Shown: positions 23,980-32,744 of the stretch, piece by piece
Position numbering within the stretch: the first letter of the stretch is position 1
How the letters are laid out: every line of letters begins with the position of its first letter
Origin: Cupriavidus taiwanensis LMG 19424
GTDB lineage: Bacteria; Pseudomonadota; Gammaproteobacteria; Burkholderiales; Burkholderiaceae
Direction of reading: 5' to 3'
Assembly (NCBI RefSeq): GCF_000069785.1
Contig: NC_010530.1
Coordinates: forward strand, 1-64,000
Length of the DNA stretch: 64,000 bases
Notes under the pieces: generated by a model
What the model saw: the letters and a program-made list of their open reading frames with translations, nothing else
Told to the model about the DNA's origin: nothing
Databases searched by the model: none
Program-made: the position numbers and the translations under genes

Positions 23980-25418
23980 TGAACGCGCCCGGTTTGCAAG
24001 ATAACGCCAACATCAGGCGGGACAGGATTGGCTGCAGACTTATATCCGGCCTTGCGGTGCAGGCCACGCCTGCGGGCCCTGATGGATTTCGCCGGGAGTG
24101 TCCCTATCTTTTTGCCGTGCTTGCCGCACCAGTAACCAATTGGGCTTGCACTCCCGCGGTCCAACCTGTTTTGCCATCACGCTGACATTACCGTCGCAAC
24201 CTGTGGACGGATTCTTCCTTGCTTGCTCAGCCTGCCATCAGGCAGGCCTGACCGAGACGTAGTCTCGGTCATAGGTCCGCTCGTGGGCCAACAGCGCCCA
24301 GACCGTGCGTACCGTCTTGTTGGCCATGGCAACCGCCACGACGTTAGTGGGGCGTTTCTGGGCCAATGCCTGGCTCCAGCCACCCTGGTTCTTGCGTCGC
24401 AGATGGCTCAGCACCGTCCGTGCGCCGTGGATGAGCAAGGTGCGCAGGTAGGGATTGCCGCGTTTGCTGATGCCACCCAGTCGGACCTTGCCGCCGGTAC
24501 CGGTCTGCTTGGGCACTAGACCCAGGAATGCCGCCAGCTGCCGCCCGGACTTGAACGTGCGCGCTTCACCGATCGTCGCCACCAAGGCCGTGGCAGTGAG
24601 CATCCCTATGCCAGGGATGGCGCTGATAGTCTGACAGGCGCGATCCTGACGACCCCAGGCAGTGATCTGACGGTCGTACTCGGCAATCTCACGGTCCAGA
24701 CTCTCCAGGCTGCGCAACTGCTGATGTACGGCCTCGAACAGCGTCGGCGGTACGCGAGACTCGATCTCCGGCAGACGTTGCACGATCTCGTCGAGCCCGG
24801 CCTGGCGGCCGCGTCGGAAGTGGATGCCGAATTCAACCAGCATGCCTCGCAACTGGTTGACCAGCATCGTTCGCATCTTGATGCGCAGCGAACGCATGGC
24901 ATGCACCGCCAGCACGCACTGCTGGGTTTCGGACTTTGGCGCCACCTCGCGCATGCCCGGCTGTTGCGCTGCAGTCCAGATTGCCTTCGCATCGGCCGCA
25001 TCGGTTTTATTGGTCTGCACGAACGGGCGCACATAGCGCGCGTGCAGCAGCACCGGCTTGTGGCCCAAGCCCTGCAACTGACGCGCCCACCAATGCGCGC
25101 TCGCGCACGCTTCCAGCGCTACCCGTCCCGGCTCGCGCTTGGCCAGGAACTCGATCAGCTTCGTACGGTTGAAGCGGCGGTTGCAACACTTGCCGGAAGG
25201 CTCGACCCAATAGAGCTGGAAGACAGTCTTTGCAATGTCGAGGCCGTAAGTCGTAGTATTCATCTCGGGTCCCTCCATCCTCGCGTGGTTGCTCACACTC
25301 CCACTCTGGCACATCGATGCCGTTTCGTGATGGGGGGACCCGCCTACCCTTCACGTTCCCCAGATGTCACAACTTGAATTGCCGGCGCCTTTAATCGGAG
25401 CGGGCCGGGGCGCGTTCA
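23980..25418 (-). mobile_element. IS110-family insertion sequence, copy 2 (inverted)
   Basis: The same 11-bp terminal inverted repeat occurs at 23980-23990 and 25408-25418, giving the same 1439-bp length as copy 1. It lies in the opposite orientation and is also embedded in the same palindromic repeat at both ends (GGTTACTT on the left, CTTTTTGGC...GCCAAAAAG on the right). Confidence 0.8.
24238..25263 (-). CDS. IS110-family DEDD transposase, copy 2
   Basis: Amino-acid sequence identical to the transposase at 21985-23010, with the same DEDD residues and the C-terminal Transposase_20 region. Identity between the two copies suggests a recent duplication, gene conversion, or an assembly effect. 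The two transposase genes are convergent, both pointing at the 0.7-kb spacer. Confidence 0.93.
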   Translation of the reverse strand: MNTTTYGLDIAKTVFQLYWVEPSGKCCNRRFNRTKLIEFLAKREPGRVALEACASAHWWARQLQGLGHKPVLLHARYVRPFVQTNKTDAADAKAIWTAAQQPGMREVAPKSETQQCVLAVHAMRSLRIKMRTMLVNQLRGMLVEFGIHFRRGRQAGLDEIVQRLPEIESRVPPTLFEAVHQQLRSLESLDREIAEYDRQITAWGRQDRACQTISAIPGIGMLTATALVATIGEARTFKSGRQLAAFLGLVPKQTGTGGKVRLGGISKRGNPYLRTLLIHGARTVLSHLRRKNQGGWSQALAQKRPTNVVAVAMANKTVRTVWALLAHERTYDRDYVSVRPA

Positions 25419-25449
25419 TTCCATCTTTTTGGCGCTCGGCCAAAAAGTG

Positions 25450-25685
25450 ACCCGCCCAGCAGGGCGGAACCAGGCGTTTCAACAGCCGACAGCATGTCAC
25501 CAACAGCGCCCCGCCCAGCAGAGCGGAACCAGTCGTTTCAACAGCCGACAGCATGTCACCAACAACGCCCCGCCCAGCAGGGCGGAACCAGGCGTTTCAA
25601 CAGCCGACAGCATGTCACCAACAGCGCCCCACCCAGCAGGGCGAAGACCCGCGGTTCCAATGCCGACAGCATGTCACCAACAGCG
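25450..25685. repeat. 59-bp tandem repeat, four units
   Basis: Four consecutive 59-bp units start at 25450, 25509, 25568 and 25627. Each contains a palindrome of the type CCGCCCAGCAGGGCGG followed by CAGCATGTCACCAACA. Units 2 and 3 are nearly identical to unit 1; unit 4 is diverged in its middle. A single related unit lies at 21739-21795 at the other edge of the IS pair. There are no unique spacers, so it is not a CRISPR array. Confidence 0.85.
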
Positions 25686-25719
25686 ACCAACTCAAAAGAG
25701 AGCTGCAAACAACCCCACC

Positions 25720-27969
25720 TCATGCCCTCTTCGAACTAGCCCCCCCATACTGATTCATATACCGATACTTCCCGAAATGGTAATGCGCCCGATACCACCG
25801 CCCCTCCACCTTCAGCCCATTGAAAATCACCCCCTTTATATCACTCCCCGCCTGCACGATCGCGCGCCGCGTGGCCTTGAGCTCTGATGCCGTGCTGACA
25901 TCGGCCCGCGCTACCAGGAACACCGCACCGGCCTTGGTTGCCAGCACGCCGGCGTCGGAGGTGGCCAGCACCGGCGGGGTGTCGAGCAGCACCACGTCGT
26001 AACGGTTCCTGAGCGTGGCCAGCAGCGTGTCCATGCCGCGCGTCTGCAGCAGGTCGGCGGCCATCGGCGGCTCGGAGCCAGTGGCGATGAAGTCGAGTCC
26101 CGGCACCACGTCGCGCTGCAGTACCTGCTCCAGCGGCGTGCCGGTGAGCAGCTCGGTCAACCCGGGCACGCGCGGCTTGCCGAAATGGTGGTTGAGCCCG
26201 CCGCGCCGCAGGTCGGCGTCGACCAGCACCACGCGGCGCCCGGCGGTGGCCAGCACCGTGGCGAAGTTGGCCGAGATGAAGGACTTGCCCACTTCCGGCG
26301 CCGGCCCGGTGATCACCACCACGTTGTTGCTGTCGCTGTTGAGCAGCGCGAACTGCAGCGAGGTGCGGAAGCTGCGCAGGCTTTCCACCGCCGGGTCGTC
26401 CGGCATGCGCCTGGCGAGCAGCTTGTCGATATCGGGCCCGCCGCGCAGGCGCGACTGCGCCCCGCTGTAGGGCACCGTGGCGTACACCGTCATGCCGGTC
26501 TCGCGCTCGATCTCGTCCGCATCGGCGACGCCGCCGTCGAACAGCCGGCGCAGCACCACCACCGCAGTGCCGGCCAGCAGGCCCAGCAGTACCGAGGCTG
26601 CGGCGATCAGCTTGCGGTTGGGTTTGACCGGACGGATCGGCACCTCGGCCGGGTCCACCAGCCGCGCCGTGCCGATCTTGCTGGCCTTGACCAGCCTGAG
26701 CTGCTGCACGTCATTCAGCAGCGACTGGTACATCTCGGTGCTGACCCGGACGTCGCGCATCAGCCGCAGCACGTTCTGCTCGATATCCGGCAGGCGCTGG
26801 ATCTTGCCGCCGACGGTGCCGATCTCGGCGTTCACGTCGGCGATCTGCTTGTCCAGGATCTCGATTGCCGGATGGTTGGGCGTGAAGCGCGCAATCAGTT
26901 CCTGGCGCCGCTGGCGCAGGTCCGCCAGCTTGGTCTGGGCAGCCACGGACTGCGCCAGCACCAGCCGGGATTCTTCGTTCAGGTCGATGGTGCCGCGCTG
27001 GTTGCGCATGGCGTTGTAGCGCGATTCGGCGCTTTCCAGCTGCTGCTTGAGCTGCGGCAGCTGCGCTTCCAGGAAGGCCAGCGACTTCTCGGCCTCGGCG
27101 GCCTTGCGGCGCAGGTTCTGCTCGACGTACTCGTTGCCGATCTCGTTCAGGATGGCGGCGGTCTTCTCGGCCGAGGTGCCCTCCAGCGCCACGCCGATCA
27201 CGCCGCTCTGCTTGCCGCGCTCGGTGATCATCAGCTGGCTCTGCAGATCGGCAATGGCCACCGCACGCGGCACGCGCGAGACATGGAACACCGCGCCGGG
27301 GCGGCCTTCGAGCTGGCTGATTTCGAGCGTGACCTTGCCGCTGTGGGTCGCCACCGTCAGCGGCACGCCGACGCGGCCTTCAGCCACGGCATCGTCGCTG
27401 GCGAAGGCCACCCGGTACTTGTCGTTGCCCAGCGCGGTCACGGTGATCAGCCGACGCTCCATCGCGGGCGGCACTTCCAGGCTCGAGACCGCGATCGCCT
27501 CGCTGCCCCACGCATAGCCGCCCCGGCCGAACAGCCCGGGCTGCGACAGCTCGCGGTTGAAGCCGGCCACGGCCGCGCCGATCACCGGGAAGTAATACGG
27601 CGACGCGGAGATGTCGAGCTGCAGCGCATCGACCGCCTTGCCCACCACCATGCGCGAGCGCAGCAGCTCGATCTCGGTCGACGGGGCGGGCCTGACGTCG
27701 TAGACCGGCGACACCGTCGCCGTAGGCTTGTTGTTGTTGTTGACGCTGCCGGTGTTATGGTCCTCCACCTGCACCAGGATATCGGCGCGGTAGACCGGCT
27801 TGGACAGCAACGCGAACAGCAGACCGACTGCCATCACCGCCGCGGCAACCGCGAGGAAGGTCCAGCGGTAGCGGATCAGCACGTCGACATACGAAGTCAG
27901 GTCCGACGACGGCTCCTCGCCTTCCGCGGCCCCGGCGTCGTAGTCACGCAGGTTCTTGATGTTGCTCAT
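25720..27969 (-). CDS. Polysaccharide co-polymerase / BY-kinase (Wzc type) with Tyr-rich tail
   Basis: A 749-residue tyrosine autokinase controlling chain length and export. There are membrane helices near residues 36-56 (WTFLAVAAAVMAVGLLFALL) and 435-455, between which lies a Wzz domain with coiled coil (RKAAEAEKSLAFLEAQLPQL). The kinase domain shows Walker A GPAPEVGKSF, Walker A' LVDADLRRGG and Walker B VVLLDTPPVL. The C-terminus has five Tyr within 20 residues (WYRAHYHFGKYRYMNQY), the autophosphorylation cluster. It overlaps the phosphatase stop by four bases (ATGA), with GGGGAGG as binding site. The last 40 or so codons are C-poor. Together with the two upstream genes it corresponds to BceD-E-F of cepacian loci. 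Confidence 0.95.
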   Translation of the reverse strand: MSNIKNLRDYDAGAAEGEEPSSDLTSYVDVLIRYRWTFLAVAAAVMAVGLLFALLSKPVYRADILVQVEDHNTGSVNNNNKPTATVSPVYDVRPAPSTEIELLRSRMVVGKAVDALQLDISASPYYFPVIGAAVAGFNRELSQPGLFGRGGYAWGSEAIAVSSLEVPPAMERRLITVTALGNDKYRVAFASDDAVAEGRVGVPLTVATHSGKVTLEISQLEGRPGAVFHVSRVPRAVAIADLQSQLMITERGKQSGVIGVALEGTSAEKTAAILNEIGNEYVEQNLRRKAAEAEKSLAFLEAQLPQLKQQLESAESRYNAMRNQRGTIDLNEESRLVLAQSVAAQTKLADLRQRRQELIARFTPNHPAIEILDKQIADVNAEIGTVGGKIQRLPDIEQNVLRLMRDVRVSTEMYQSLLNDVQQLRLVKASKIGTARLVDPAEVPIRPVKPNRKLIAAASVLLGLLAGTAVVVLRRLFDGGVADADEIERETGMTVYATVPYSGAQSRLRGGPDIDKLLARRMPDDPAVESLRSFRTSLQFALLNSDSNNVVVITGPAPEVGKSFISANFATVLATAGRRVVLVDADLRRGGLNHHFGKPRVPGLTELLTGTPLEQVLQRDVVPGLDFIATGSEPPMAADLLQTRGMDTLLATLRNRYDVVLLDTPPVLATSDAGVLATKAGAVFLVARADVSTASELKATRRAIVQAGSDIKGVIFNGLKVEGRWYRAHYHFGKYRYMNQYGGASSKRA

Positions 27970-28469
27970 GTTGCCTCCCCATAGCGGGTTGCCTGTGCTT
28001 CAGATTGAATCTGTGCCGTCCATGCCTGCACGCCCTCGCGGATCAGCCCCAGCACGATCAGGAACATCGCCTGCGAGCCGCCATAGGGATCGGGAATATC
28101 CGCCTGCGCGGCCTCGCACAGGCGGAAGGTCTTGCCGCGCGCCCGCGGAAAGCGCTGCTCCACCCATTCGCGCTGCTCGCTGTCCATCACCAGCACCAGG
28201 TCGGCGCCGTCGACCATGTCGTCGTCGAGTTCGCGCGCGCGGTGCGCGCCCAGGTCCAGGCCGTCCCTGGCCAGCAGCCGGATCACGCGCGGATCGGCGC
28301 CGGCGCCCACCGGCGGCGCCAGCCCGGCGGAACTGATGCTGCAGTCGGGCAGTGCCTGGCGCAGCAGGTCCGCGGCCATCGGGCTGCGGCAACGGTTGCC
28401 CAGGCACACCACCAGGATCGAGCGGATCATCGCGGCTTCATCGGAGATCAGGGGCGGCGCCTGCATCAT
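27966..28469 (-). CDS. Low-molecular-weight protein-tyrosine phosphatase (Wzb type)
   Basis: A 167-residue phosphatase that should dephosphorylate the adjacent tyrosine autokinase. The catalytic P-loop CLGNRCRS (Cx5RS) is at about residues 22-29, and the general-acid loop reads DPYGG near 127. Two ATGs stand at the start and a further one at 28430 (MIRSILVVC) is possible, since family members usually begin close to the first strand; the longer form would add a 13-residue tail. It starts three bases after the stop of the export lipoprotein gene and overlaps the kinase gene, so the three form one operon. Confidence 0.93.
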   Translation of the reverse strand: MMQAPPLISDEAAMIRSILVVCLGNRCRSPMAADLLRQALPDCSISSAGLAPPVGAGADPRVIRLLARDGLDLGAHRARELDDDMVDGADLVLVMDSEQREWVEQRFPRARGKTFRLCEAAQADIPDPYGGSQAMFLIVLGLIREGVQAWTAQIQSEAQATRYGEAT

Positions 28470-28472
28470 GGC

Positions 28473-29648
28473 TCAAGGTCGGGTCGCGAGGCTGTTGACG
28501 CCCACCAGCGGGCTCACCACCAGGGTCATGACGCGGCTCCACCGCACCACTTCGCGGGCATCGACGTAGACCACGTCCTTGGGCTCCAGCTCGAAGCCTT
28601 CGGCAATCGCCAGTGCCACCGGCGAGGTGCCGTCCAGGTGGAACACCTTGGGCGAATCGCTGGCCGTCTTGCGGATCACGTAGATCTGCTCGGCGTTTGC
28701 CGAGTTGGGGTTCACGCCGCCGGCGTCGCCCAGCGCCTCGTTCAGCGTCATGCGCCCGTTGCGCATCAGCAGCGAGGTCGGCCGGACCACTTCGCCGGTG
28801 ACAAAGACCTTGCTGTCCTCGCGCTGCTCGACGCGCACGATGTCGCCCGAGCGCAGCAGGATGCGCGACGGGTCGATGCCCTTGGCCAGCATCGCGGGGA
28901 TATTCACGTACCAGCTGCGCTCGCCACGGGTAACGCGCACGCGGCTGTTGTCGCCGGTGTTGTTGAGCACACCGCCGGCGCGGTTCAGCGCCTCGACCAG
29001 CGTCATCGGCGCGTCGTCGATGGCGAGCATGCCGGGCGTCCTGACCTCGCCGTCGACATAGACGCGCTGGCTGCGGAAGCCCAGCACGCGCACCGTCATT
29101 TGCGGGTTGCGCACCACCCGCGAGAGCACGCGTGCCATCTCGTCGCGCACCTGGTTGGCGGTCTTGCCGGCGACCTTCATCACGCCGGCATACGGGAACT
29201 GGATGTCGCCATTGGGACTGACCACATAGCCTGGCATGTTGGAGCCGCCGGTGGACGCCGGCACTTCGAAGCCGGCGCCGATGCTGTAGGTCTGCGTCGG
29301 GAACACCAGTTCCGGGTGGTCCCACACCACCACCGAGATGATGTCGCCGGGGCCGATCACATAGGGCTTGGGCGTGGCGAACAGTTCTTCGACACGGTCA
29401 TTGGTAGGCTTGCTCTTTGCGCGCAGCTCGCGCACCAGTTCCATGGTGATGGGGGTGATGTCCGGCTTGGCGTCCGGCCCGACGGCGTCGACGTTCGCGG
29501 TCGGGCTGAAGTGCATCCCCGGCGATGCGGCGCAGCCGCCCAGCAGCAGGGCGGCGCCGAGCACGGCGCCCAGGCCCGGCAGCGAGTGCCGGCGCGACCG
29601 GCGGGTGCGTTGGGTGAGGCAAGCGGTGCGGCATTGACTGGTTTCCAC
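28473..29648 (-). CDS. Outer-membrane polysaccharide export lipoprotein (Wza type)
   Basis: A 391-residue OPX-family lipoprotein that forms the outer-membrane export channel. A positively charged leader (RTRRSRRHSL) precedes a hydrophobic stretch and the lipobox LLGGCAAS. Then come the poly_export domain (PYVIGPGDIISVVVWDHPEL) and SLBB domains (QRVYVDGEVRTPGML; KVFVTGEVVRPTSLL). The start is set by AGGAGG at 29655-29660, which leads to a GTG at 29648; in-frame ATGs further upstream (29666, 29693) would place that ribosome-binding site inside the gene. It heads the export-phosphatase-kinase operon. Confidence 0.93.
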   Translation of the reverse strand: METSQCRTACLTQRTRRSRRHSLPGLGAVLGAALLLGGCAASPGMHFSPTANVDAVGPDAKPDITPITMELVRELRAKSKPTNDRVEELFATPKPYVIGPGDIISVVVWDHPELVFPTQTYSIGAGFEVPASTGGSNMPGYVVSPNGDIQFPYAGVMKVAGKTANQVRDEMARVLSRVVRNPQMTVRVLGFRSQRVYVDGEVRTPGMLAIDDAPMTLVEALNRAGGVLNNTGDNSRVRVTRGERSWYVNIPAMLAKGIDPSRILLRSGDIVRVEQREDSKVFVTGEVVRPTSLLMRNGRMTLNEALGDAGGVNPNSANAEQIYVIRKTASDSPKVFHLDGTSPVALAIAEGFELEPKDVVYVDAREVVRWSRVMTLVVSPLVGVNSLATRP

Positions 29649-29824
29649 GACATTCCTCCTGCACATTGGGGCGCGTCCGCACTGGGACGGCATGCCCCTG
29701 ATGCTCCCAGCCTAGGGCGGTGGGTAGCGTGAATCGGTGCGCTCTCGCACACTGCCGCGGGCGCCTTGGGTGGCCTGCCGCGCACTGGTCGAATGCGCCG
29801 CGGCGATGCAGTCGGGCGCCTGGC

Positions 29825-30379
29825 TCATGGCTGCGGGCGGCGCTGGCCGATGGCGCGCGCGGGGGTGCCGCCATAGACCGTCCACGGTTCGCGCAGCGGC
29901 TTGGTGACCACCGTGCGCGGCGCAATCACCACGCCTTCGGGCAAGGTCACGCCCGGCGAAATGAACGCTTCGGCGCAGACCCAGACATGGCGCTCCAGCG
30001 TGATCGGCGACGCGATCAGCTGGAAGGTCTCGCTGTTGTAATCGTGCGAGCCCGTGCACAGATGCGAGCCTTGTGACACGATGGCGTAGTCGCCCAGCGT
30101 GATCGGACTGATGTTGTAGAGCGTCACGCCGTCGGCGACAGCGGTGTGCTCGCCCATCACCAGGTTCCACGGCGCCCAGATCCGCGCCCCGGGATAGACC
30201 CGCGCATCGCGGCCGAGGCGGGCGCCGAACAGCCGCAGCAGCGCGGCGCGCCAGGCATGCATCGGGCGCAGGCTGGGGCGGAACAGCCATAGCCATACCC
30301 AGTTCCATAGCTGCCGGCGCACGCGGTTGGACAGCGAAAACGACGGGCCGGAGGTGCGGTGGGTGTGCTGGATGATCAT
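29825..30379 (-). CDS. WcaF-like left-handed beta-helix acetyltransferase
   Basis: A 184-residue hexapeptide-repeat acetyltransferase of the serine acetyltransferase superfamily, close to WcaF of colanic acid synthesis. Visible signs are ARVYPGARIWAPWNLVMGEHT-type repeats and SQGSHLCTGSHDYNSETFQL with the likely catalytic His, then GVTLPEGVVIAPRTVV and YGGTPARAIG. It should O-acetylate a sugar of the repeat unit using acetyl-CoA. Start 30379 (MIIQHTHRTSG) is preferred to an upstream arginine-rich extension. It lies 176 bp upstream of the export lipoprotein gene and is divergent from a glycosyltransferase gene. Confidence 0.88.
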   Translation of the reverse strand: MIIQHTHRTSGPSFSLSNRVRRQLWNWVWLWLFRPSLRPMHAWRAALLRLFGARLGRDARVYPGARIWAPWNLVMGEHTAVADGVTLYNISPITLGDYAIVSQGSHLCTGSHDYNSETFQLIASPITLERHVWVCAEAFISPGVTLPEGVVIAPRTVVTKPLREPWTVYGGTPARAIGQRRPQP

Positions 30380-30624
30380 ACGGAGCGTTCCGGGACGGCG
30401 GGCATTGCGGCGATGCTCGCGCGAAGCCGGCCGCGCATCGGTGCGCCGCGCCACAGAGGCAGGCGGAATCTGCAGGTATTCCTGCCGCTGTCCCCGCCGC
30501 AGTACGGTGCGCGGCCGGGCAGGTGCGCCAGCGCACGGAACGACACCCGGTGCGGGCGCATGCTGCGCACTGAACGCAGCGGCACGGGCAAACTGTCACG
30601 CTGCGCGACCGGAGCCACGACGCA

Positions 30625-31749
30625 ATGATGCATCCCCCGCTGGGTCGCGAGACCCCTGCGCCCTTGCCAGGCATCCTGATTTACAGCGCTCCCTTCCATC
30701 CGCTGATCGGCGGCATGGAGCGGTTTGCCGAGGACCTGGCGAGCGGGCTGGCGGAACTGGGCTACGCGGTCGAGGTGGCCACGCGCACGCCGGCCGCGCC
30801 CGGCGATGCCACCACGTTCCCGTTTGCCGTGACCCGGGTGCGCGGCATGGTGCAGCTCGCGCGCGCCATGCTGCGCCACCGGCGCGTTCTGTTCGTCGGC
30901 CTGACTTTCTACGACGTGATGCTGGCCAGCGCGCTGCGCCGGCGCATCGTGCTGACGCACCACGGCCCGTATGTGGTCCACGGGCGTACGCGCGGCGCCT
31001 GGACCGGTGCGATCAAGCGCTGGCTGTCGCGCTTCTACGACGGCATCTGCGTCAGCCACTACCTGGCCGGCTGGCTGCCAGGCCAGCCGCTGGTGATCCA
31101 CAACGGCTATCGCGACGAATTGTTCCCGGCACCCGCGCCGGCCGACGCGCGCCCGGCGGGAAGCTTCATCTTCGTCGGGCGACTGGTGTCCGAGAAGGGC
31201 GTGGAACTGCTGGTGCGCAGCTTTGCGCGCCTGCATGCGCGGCGGCCGCACGTGCGGCTGACCATCGTTGGGGACGGGCCGGAGCGCGCGGCCCTGGCAA
31301 CGCTTGCCACCGATCTGGGATGCGCGGACGCGGTGCACTTTGCGGGCTGCCAGGGGGCCGCCAGCGTGGCGGCGATGCTGGGCCGGCATCGCTGCCTGGT
31401 GGCGCCATCGCTCGGCTACGAGTCCTTTGGCATCGTCGCGCTCGAAGGCCTGGCGGCGGGCTGCGAAGTCATCGTCAGCCGGCGCGGCGGCTTGCCGGAA
31501 GCGGTCGGCGACTTTGGCTGGGTCGTCGAGCCGGCGCTCGAGCCGTTGCACGATGCCATGGCAGCCGTGCTGGCCGGTGCGTCGCGCCGCGATGAAACGG
31601 GCATGCGCGAGTTCCTGCGCGAGCACGAGCGCAAGGCGGTGGCGCAGCGCTATGCCGAGGCCATTGCGCGCTTCACGCAGGATCCCAGCGAGCCGCGCGG
31701 GCGCGTACCGTTCAGCACCGAGCGGCAGGGATCCGAAGCCGGCCGCTAG
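30625..31749 (+). CDS. GT4-family glycosyltransferase
   Basis: A 374-residue GT-B enzyme of family 4. The N-terminal half has SAPFHPLIGGMERFAEDLA, the donor-binding half has FIFVGRLVSEKGVELL and LTIVGDGPE, and ESFGIVALEGLAAGCEVI (about 263-280) is the EX7E motif. It probably adds one sugar of the repeat unit on the cytoplasmic face. It starts 245 bp from the divergent acetyltransferase gene. Its TAG stop overlaps the TAG of the convergent deacetylase gene in the four bases CTAG. The acceptor and donor sugars cannot be told from sequence. Confidence 0.9.
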   Translation: MMHPPLGRETPAPLPGILIYSAPFHPLIGGMERFAEDLASGLAELGYAVEVATRTPAAPGDATTFPFAVTRVRGMVQLARAMLRHRRVLFVGLTFYDVMLASALRRRIVLTHHGPYVVHGRTRGAWTGAIKRWLSRFYDGICVSHYLAGWLPGQPLVIHNGYRDELFPAPAPADARPAGSFIFVGRLVSEKGVELLVRSFARLHARRPHVRLTIVGDGPERAALATLATDLGCADAVHFAGCQGAASVAAMLGRHRCLVAPSLGYESFGIVALEGLAAGCEVIVSRRGGLPEAVGDFGWVVEPALEPLHDAMAAVLAGASRRDETGMREFLREHERKAVAQRYAEAIARFTQDPSEPRGRVPFSTERQGSEAGR

Positions 31750-32471
31750 GCTTCGCGCCAGCGGTCTTCGTGCGCGGTCAGGCATTTGCGCAGGAAGCCG
31801 AACAAGCCGGTGGCGCAATACACGCTGACGCGCGGAAGGCCGAACGGATCGTCGCTGGCGCGGGCCAGGCCGCGCGCGGTAATGGTGGCGTTGGCGTAGC
31901 CTGCCTCGCGGACCATCGCCCGGTGGGCGGCATCCTGGCTGCCGTAGGGATAGCAGAATGCCGTCACCGGCACGCCGATCCACTGCTCCAGTTCCTCCTT
32001 GGACGCGGCGATCTGCCGGCGCGCCTCGTGCGGCGCCATGCGGCGCAGGTCGACGTGGTCCAGCGTATGCGAGCCGACCTCATGGCCGCCCTGGTGCCAT
32101 GCGCGCATCTGCGCCACGCTCATCAGCGCCGCGGGGCGGATGCCCAGGTGCCGGTCCCAGACATTGCTGCCCGACAGCTGGCGCGAGACAAAGTAGTTGG
32201 TGGCAGTGAAGCCCAGCGCATCCAGCGCGGGCATGGCGTGCTCAAAGACGTTGCGGAAGCCGTCGTCGAAGGTAATGCCGAACACCTTGCCGCTGCGCTC
32301 GCCGTGCAGATAGGGCATCAGGTCGCGCATGCTCAGGCCGCGATAGCCAAGCCGGTGCATCAGCCGCATCTGGCGGCGAAAGCGCGCGGGCGGCACCCAC
32401 AGCCCGCGCCCGGGCGAGCGGCGTGGCGGCGGCGCGTCGATCTGGTGGTACATCAGGATCGGAATCGGCAT
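31746..32471 (-). CDS. Polysaccharide deacetylase (NodB domain, CE4)
   Basis: A 241-residue CE4 deacetylase. PILMYHQID near the start, ITFDDGF (about residues 70-76, metal-binding Asp pair), GSHTLDHVDL (HxxxH) and CYPYG (catalytic loop) follow the NodB order. No convincing signal peptide is seen, so cytoplasmic action, for example on a lipid-linked intermediate, is possible. It is convergent with the glycosyltransferase at 30625 and divergent from that at 32745. The ribosome-binding site before the ATG at 32471 is weak, but the MPIPILMYHQ beginning fits the family. Confidence 0.9.
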   Translation of the reverse strand: MPIPILMYHQIDAPPPRRSPGRGLWVPPARFRRQMRLMHRLGYRGLSMRDLMPYLHGERSGKVFGITFDDGFRNVFEHAMPALDALGFTATNYFVSRQLSGSNVWDRHLGIRPAALMSVAQMRAWHQGGHEVGSHTLDHVDLRRMAPHEARRQIAASKEELEQWIGVPVTAFCYPYGSQDAAHRAMVREAGYANATITARGLARASDDPFGLPRVSVYCATGLFGFLRKCLTAHEDRWREA

Positions 32472-32744
32472 GGCAGGGACCCGGTGCGCGCCATGCGGAT
32501 GGCGCCGTTGCAAGCCATTCTGGTGCGCTGCGGGGGCGGGCTCGGTGCGCTGGTCCACATTCGCCAGGCGGCGCCGGCGCTGGCCCGCGCGGGTGTGTGG
32601 CAGCGAACAGAGCCCGCGCACGGGCTGGCTCATGCTGCGGGCACGAGGACGTATGGTCCCGCTTGCCATTGGCGCCAGCGTGGGGACCAGTGCCAGGCAA
32701 AGCAAGCGGGCACGACGCGCGGATTCCGGAGATCGCCCTGCACC

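Larger units (their letters stand above)
21739..25499. repeat. Large inverted repeat with arms of about 1.55 kb
   Basis: The segments 21739-23290 and 23960-25499 are reverse complements over almost their whole length. Each contains an IS110-family element and its flanking palindromic repeats. The loop between them is about 0.67 kb. Such arms allow inversion of the loop by homologous recombination and are a known source of assembly error. Confidence 0.85.

Noticed and set aside
25450..25685. Possible CRISPR array
   Set aside because: The 59-bp units are contiguous, with no unique spacers, and no cas genes are present.
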